The notes under the pieces were generated by a model that ran no database searches, was not told the DNA's origin, and saw only the letters and a program-made list of their open reading frames with translations. Of a stretch of 9,451 bases of DNA, positions 5,695 through 9,451 are shown piece by piece. The translations under genes were made by a program, and so were the position numbers. The stretch covers positions 1 to 9,451 of the forward strand of contig SLIY01000132.1 of NCBI GenBank assembly GCA_007135385.1. Reading direction: 5' to 3'. The DNA comes from Leptolyngbyaceae cyanobacterium CSSed165cm_216 (GTDB taxonomy: Bacteria; Cyanobacteriota; Cyanobacteriia; Phormidesmidales; Phormidesmidaceae). Position 1 is the stretch's first letter; every line of letters begins with the position of its first letter.

Positions 5695-7701
5695 CTACCA
5701 GGTAAACCGGAGCCCTTGCTCCACCAAAAACGCTTGTAGGGCCGGCATTTGCCCAGTGGCCACCACCTGGGCAGGGGTCAGATCGTAGGGTTTGCCGTGG
5801 CGCAGCAACCAACCCGCTGTAGCCCCAGCGGCGCCGCCAATACTCCACTCCCCGTAATGGACCCGGGTAACACCATTGACAATGTGACTGACGGCAATGC
5901 TCTTGCCCCCGATCAAGACGTTATCCACCCCTTGGGGAACGATTCCCTCTAGGGGGATCTGTAAAGGACGTACCACAAACTCTTTGATGCTAGCCCCTGC
6001 CGCCTCGTAGGAGGGACGCCATTCCAGGTAGCGACAGCCATGAATGTCAATGTCGTAGTGGGCCAGGGCCACGGCGGTGGAGCTAAAGTCACGACCGCCG
6101 GTCATGTCTTCCCGCAGGTCGGCCTCCACCGCCATAAAGCTTTCCTGGCCATAGGCGGGGCGACCTAAGATGCGTCGACCCTCCCGAATATAAGGCACCA
6201 TGCTCAGGCCTGACTGGGTACCCAGGGGTGCCTCTTGGCCGGTCAACAGGGACAGGGGTAAGTTAGAGGTCGCTTCGGTTTCAATTAACCATTCGGCAAA
6301 CATCAGGGCATGCAGTTCGCCATAATTTAAGGACTCAGTGGACAGCCCCCCCATCCAGTTTTGCCGCTGATCGCTAAGGCTCAAATCTTCATCGGTCAAG
6401 ACCAGGGGGGGATCCATAAAGTGCCAATCGTTCCCTTTGTTCCAGTTAATCAGGGTCATTTCTCCGGGGCGAGTGACGTTGACGTTCGACGCGCCAGGGA
6501 CCTGGCTGACCATACGACGGTAGTTAAAGACGCTGCCGAAGTTAAAAAAGGGAAAGCCTTCTAAATCAAATTCTTGGCGATGCTGATCGCGGGTTAAGGG
6601 GGAATCTAGGGCGTTTAGGGTTTTTAGACTGGTGCCGCGATCGCCCCAAGTCGCTAGCACAAACGGATAGGTGTAGGCCTGGGTACAGTCAGGATTATCC
6701 TTAGGCGGGGCGTTAACCTCGCCGGTAAAGGATTGGGCATCGGAGCCAAGCCGGTGGGGGAAATTAGCCCAGCCCACCAATTCCCCGGTGTCAGTGGCAT
6801 CAATCACAATCATCCGCCGCCCCGGCGGGGGCTGTAATCGGATCGGAACCTTATTGTAGACATCGTCGTCGGACCAGTCGTACCAGGCCTCCAATTCTTG
6901 GGACAGCCGACCCGTAGGCACATAGTCAGGGTCCCGGGGAATACGTCTAACTCCGTATACTGCCGTAATGTTGCGTCCACTGGCGTCAAAGGCGGCCCCC
7001 TTAAACGCTGTGGACGTGGACCAGCGGCTGTCGGGAGCAGAGGTGGCCATCTGGCGCAGTAACATTTCAGCGGCGGTCGCCCCGGCTTTGGGACTAAAGC
7101 ACAATTCCCCCACCCAGCAGCTATTCACTTGGCTAACCGACATTTGTTCCGGCAGTCCCGTCCATTCGGGCAGGTAAACGGGCTGGCGCTTGATCAGCGC
7201 TTTGAAGGCTTCCCAACTCGGAGAAAAATTACGCCGCCAGCGCATCGCCCGTGATTCATCAATGGCTGAGACCCCCTGGGAACTCACCTGCCCCCCTAGC
7301 CAGGGGGTGAGCTCAATCGTACAGGTGGTGACCCCGGTGTCCATGGCCTGAGCCGCCGCCGCTACGCCGCCCAGGGTACCGCCAATCACCACCACCTCAC
7401 AGTCCCAAACCTCCTCAGCTAGGGGTAGGGGGTTGAGGGTGGGTCGTCCATTGGCCGTCTGAATTTGACGAATGCCAGTGGCCAATTCGGCTCGGCTAAC
7501 AATTTGCCCCACCGGCCGCTGGGACAGCAACATCGGCTGCCGCCAGTAACCACTAGCACTACGAAAAGCCGCCAGCAGCAGGGTGCTACCCACCAGGGTA
7601 ACCATCAGCAGGGCTGACAGCCGCTGGCGCTGTCGTTGGCGTTGGCGTTTTTTGCGCTTAAGGGGCAGTGAACGGTAACGGCGACGCTCCAGCATGGACA
7701 A
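5695..7701 (-). CDS. membrane-anchored FAD-dependent oxidoreductase (FAD_oxidored type)
   Basis: A 668-residue flavoprotein of unknown substrate. The dinucleotide-binding strand-turn-helix is VVVIGGTLGGVAAAAQA (103-119), a GG-xx-GG variant of GxGxxG. DATDTGELVG (301-310) is the typical second FAD-side block, and VDNVLIGGK (592-600) followed by GGAAGATAGWLL (622-633) is the C-terminal flavin-contacting part. These match the FAD_oxidored family. The N-terminus is odd: 13 Arg/Lys within the first 28 residues, including four RQ pairs (19-26), then a hydrophobic segment at about 29-46, which reads as a signal anchor; no clear twin-arginine Tat motif follows the RRR at 6-8. The start is TTG 7701-7699, with ATG two codons later (7695) as an equally good choice; neither has a Shine-Dalgarno. 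It lies between the CPBP protease gene (164-base gap) and the Get3d gene (112-base gap), same strand. Enzyme class is sure; function and side of the membrane are not. Confidence 0.92.
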   Translation of the reverse strand: MSMLERRRYRSLPLKRKKRQRQRQRQRLSALLMVTLVGSTLLLAAFRSASGYWRQPMLLSQRPVGQIVSRAELATGIRQIQTANGRPTLNPLPLAEEVWDCEVVVIGGTLGGVAAAAQAMDTGVTTCTIELTPWLGGQVSSQGVSAIDESRAMRWRRNFSPSWEAFKALIKRQPVYLPEWTGLPEQMSVSQVNSCWVGELCFSPKAGATAAEMLLRQMATSAPDSRWSTSTAFKGAAFDASGRNITAVYGVRRIPRDPDYVPTGRLSQELEAWYDWSDDDVYNKVPIRLQPPPGRRMIVIDATDTGELVGWANFPHRLGSDAQSFTGEVNAPPKDNPDCTQAYTYPFVLATWGDRGTSLKTLNALDSPLTRDQHRQEFDLEGFPFFNFGSVFNYRRMVSQVPGASNVNVTRPGEMTLINWNKGNDWHFMDPPLVLTDEDLSLSDQRQNWMGGLSTESLNYGELHALMFAEWLIETEATSNLPLSLLTGQEAPLGTQSGLSMVPYIREGRRILGRPAYGQESFMAVEADLREDMTGGRDFSSTAVALAHYDIDIHGCRYLEWRPSYEAAGASIKEFVVRPLQIPLEGIVPQGVDNVLIGGKSIAVSHIVNGVTRVHYGEWSIGGAAGATAGWLLRHGKPYDLTPAQVVATGQMPALQAFLVEQGLRFTW
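6637..6644. repeat. HIP1 octamer GCGATCGC
   Basis: Third copy, within the flavoprotein gene near residues 353-356. Confidence 0.8.
7624..7647 (-). repeat. four tandem hexamers encoding Arg-Gln repeats
   Basis: Plus strand reads CTGGCG, CTGTCG, TTGGCG, TTGGCG in succession. On the coding strand these give residues 19-26 of the flavoprotein as RQ x4. The near-identical hexamers suggest expansion by slippage, which may vary between strains. Confidence 0.7.
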
Positions 7702-7808
7702 AGGCTAAATAATCTCTGACGGAATTTGCCTGTGAGTGTAGCAGTGAAACTGGGTTATGGCACACGCTATTTGATTAAAACCCGACCATTATTTTCAATC
7801 TAGACGGA

Positions 7809-7816
7809 GCGATCGC
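7809..7816. repeat. HIP1 octamer GCGATCGC
   Basis: Fourth copy and the only intergenic one, in the 164-base gap between the protease and flavoprotein genes. Confidence 0.8.
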
Positions 7817-7831
7817 TGGGTTCACTGGGGG

Positions 7832-7845
7832 CGCTATACATAGCG
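7832..7845. other. intergenic hairpin without T run
   Basis: CGCTA (7832-7836) and TAGCG (7841-7845) are perfect inverted arms around TACA, 20 bases beyond the stop of the CPBP protease gene on its strand. There is no T tract on either side, so it is not a convincing intrinsic terminator; it could protect a 3' end or be chance. Confidence 0.35.
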
Positions 7846-7865
7846 ACAGATCCCATAGACCTAGC

Positions 7866-9451
7866 TCAGGGGCTGGCCGGGGCGGGGGCTTGGGGTGCCA
7901 GGCGGGCATAGCCCCCCAGGGTATAAATCCATACGGCCACTACCGCCCAGTGCCCAAAGGTGACCAGCCACAGAGAGCCGGTAATCCCGTACAGGCCAAT
8001 CAGGACTATGCCTAACCAGCCCATCAGTACGATGAAGCGGGGGTCTGACAGGGTGACCCAGGCTGAGCGGTAAACGGTTTTGCTAATCACCCAGTGGTAC
8101 AGCATAAACAGCCCCAAGCTGAGCAGCCCCCACAGCAGCCAAATACCAACCGGCACCCCTTCCACTGGGTGGGGCAGCAGCAGCACCCGAAACACAATTT
8201 CTTCTGCTAAGGCTGGAAAAATTGCAATTCGCAGCAGCCCCAGCAACACCAGTAGCGGGTTTTGCTGTACAGTCTGCCAGCTTAAAAAACCATTGCGCAG
8301 CCCCACAGGAATGGCTAAAGCGGCGTAGAGGGCCAGGGCACCTAGGGTGATGGCGATGGTTGGCCCTGTAGGCCAAACCGCAAAAGCGTCGGCCAGTCGC
8401 TGCACCAGCCGACCGACGACTGGGATGCCCCCCATCAGGGTCGTGGGGGCCAGGGGCTCAACCCCTGGATCAAAACCGCCCACCATATTGGTGCGCAAGA
8501 ACCAGAGCTGTGCCCCGTGCTGTAAGAAAATGCGAGCCACTTGGTCATGGCCCCAACGGGGCATCATGGTCTGCCAACTTAATACGCCACTGGTTAGCCG
8601 AGGACTGCTGATGAAATCTCCCCCCGACTCGACCGCCGCCAGGGTCTCAGCGTTGGTTTGCCAATCCGCCCGCACCACCCCGTAGGGCACCAGCATCGCT
8701 TCTAAGGCTTCTCCTAGGGCAACAAAGTCTTTGGCCCGCTGTGCTTCAGGGCTATCAGGGTGCTGCTGTACCCAGGTGACAATCTCCGGCTGGTTTTCAA
8801 TTTGCCGCCGAATTTGCTGCATGGCAATGAATAAAGCCTGGTTGGAATCTTGCACACAGGAGGCCGCTGGGCTAACCGCAGACACGCCAGTGCCGTCCCC
8901 AACCCGGTAGCGGGCGGCAATGATTTGGGTTTGTAGCAGCAGTTCTCGAAACAGAGAAATCTGGGTATCGCCAAACTGAAACGGGGTAATGAATGCATCC
9001 AGCTTGACGACAATATCTGACACTGGCCGAATCCCCAACCACCCCCGCTGCATATCGCCGATGTAGTCGATCCAGTCGTGGGTGCCCGAGGCAATGCCGT
9101 TGGGGTTTTGGGCATAAATTTGTTGGTACTTGATGTCGAACTGTAGCTCGTTGGTTAAGGGCTCAGACACCACCCGCACCAGGCCATAGGCAAAGTGACC
9201 AGCGACGGTACCCAGGGGAGCGAATTCGGCCTTTTCGCCACCAATGCCGCCAAACAGATGAATCAGCAGGGCATAGTCCCCCGCTTGCCACTGGTTCTGG
9301 GGGGCCGAGTCCCCCGCAGGGGCCAGCAAGACCCGTTGCAGGGTGCCCTGGCGCTGGGGGGTATCTTGCCAGTTGCCCCGGTCAATGTAATTTAAACCCG
9401 CGCTACGCCCCAGCACGACTCGATCCGGGTCTAGCTGAAATAACGCCCGGG
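7866..9451 (-). CDS. CPBP (Rce1-like) intramembrane metalloprotease with large N-terminal region, 5' end outside window
   Basis: Partial gene: at least 516 residues counted from a GTG at 9416-9414, but the frame stays open through 9451 (upstream codons give FQLDPDRVV before that point), so the true start is beyond the edge. Numbering here is from that GTG. The CPBP/type II CAAX protease signature is complete: E405-E406 and R410 (EEIVFR), F437-x3-H441 (FMLYH) and H489 (FGHW) with W496. Hydrophobic segments lie at about 350-372, 386-404, 423-445 and 461-500. The first about 345 residues are mostly soluble, with conserved-looking blocks such as HDWIDYIGDMQRGWLG (113-128), and I recognise no named domain there. 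Family members are membrane metalloproteases acting on prenylated proteins or, in bacteria, on varied or unknown membrane substrates. It ends in an Ala/Pro-rich tail (APQAPAPASP). It is followed on the same strand by the flavoprotein gene. The protease assignment is strong; the substrate is unknown. Confidence 0.88.
   Translation of the reverse strand, partial: RALFQLDPDRVVLGRSAGLNYIDRGNWQDTPQRQGTLQRVLLAPAGDSAPQNQWQAGDYALLIHLFGGIGGEKAEFAPLGTVAGHFAYGLVRVVSEPLTNELQFDIKYQQIYAQNPNGIASGTHDWIDYIGDMQRGWLGIRPVSDIVVKLDAFITPFQFGDTQISLFRELLLQTQIIAARYRVGDGTGVSAVSPAASCVQDSNQALFIAMQQIRRQIENQPEIVTWVQQHPDSPEAQRAKDFVALGEALEAMLVPYGVVRADWQTNAETLAAVESGGDFISSPRLTSGVLSWQTMMPRWGHDQVARIFLQHGAQLWFLRTNMVGGFDPGVEPLAPTTLMGGIPVVGRLVQRLADAFAVWPTGPTIAITLGALALYAALAIPVGLRNGFLSWQTVQQNPLLVLLGLLRIAIFPALAEEIVFRVLLLPHPVEGVPVGIWLLWGLLSLGLFMLYHWVISKTVYRSAWVTLSDPRFIVLMGWLGIVLIGLYGITGSLWLVTFGHWAVVAVWIYTLGGYARLAPQAPAPASP

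Noticed and set aside
5627..5848. A 73-codon minus-strand frame spanning the flavoprotein stop.
   Set aside because: Shadow of the flavoprotein C-terminus in another frame, low-complexity composition, no ribosome site.
8083..9115. Minus- and plus-strand frames of 82-133 codons inside the CPBP gene.
   Set aside because: The in-frame protein has all CPBP motifs; the others are by-products of GC-rich coding sequence and have no recognisable motifs.

Overview
The window looks like a chromosomal segment of a cyanobacterium, probably a filamentous, moderately GC-rich one of the Leptolyngbya type. The evidence is four canonical HIP1 octamers (GCGATCGC), an N-acetylmuramoyl-L-alanine amidase with two AMIN domains, an ArsA/Get3 ATPase carrying the C-terminal alpha-crystallin-like domain typical of photosynthetic organisms (Get3d type), and a long PlsC-family acyltransferase of the type found in cyanobacteria. 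Most of it is ordinary housekeeping or envelope-related sequence. No CRISPR array, tRNA, rRNA, insertion sequence or complete defence system is visible.

Left part (1-1246). This stretch is clearly more AT-rich: sampled 60-base lines give about 30-50% GC, against about 58-63% in sampled lines further right. On the minus strand it holds an intact SAM-dependent methyltransferase (183-950) and, overlapping its start by 4 bases, a 99-residue fragment that I read as the C-terminal end of a transglutaminase-like protein without its catalytic Cys and His (947-1246). The fragment's upstream edge lies next to degenerate TTCTGCC-type heptamers and only 27 bases from the oppositely oriented acyltransferase. 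This looks like the remnant of an acquired or rearranged segment.

Middle plus-strand pair (1274-4404). A PlsC-type acyltransferase (TTG start with a strong AAGGAG Shine-Dalgarno) is followed after 80 bases by the exported zinc amidase. The two could be co-transcribed. The first acts in phospholipid synthesis or remodelling at the membrane, the second on the peptidoglycan.

Right minus-strand trio (9451 down to 4401). In transcription order these are a CPBP (Rce1-like) intramembrane protease with a large N-terminal region and its 5' end outside the window, a membrane-anchored FAD-dependent oxidoreductase with a hyperbasic N-terminus, and the Get3d-type ATPase. Gaps of 164 and 112 bases mean a single operon is possible but not shown. 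The ATPase and the amidase converge, and their stop codons share one CTAG.

The points most worth following are the decayed transglutaminase/methyltransferase pair, the fused N-terminal region of the CPBP protease, the unusual anchor of the flavoprotein, and the inverted repeat in front of the Get3d gene.
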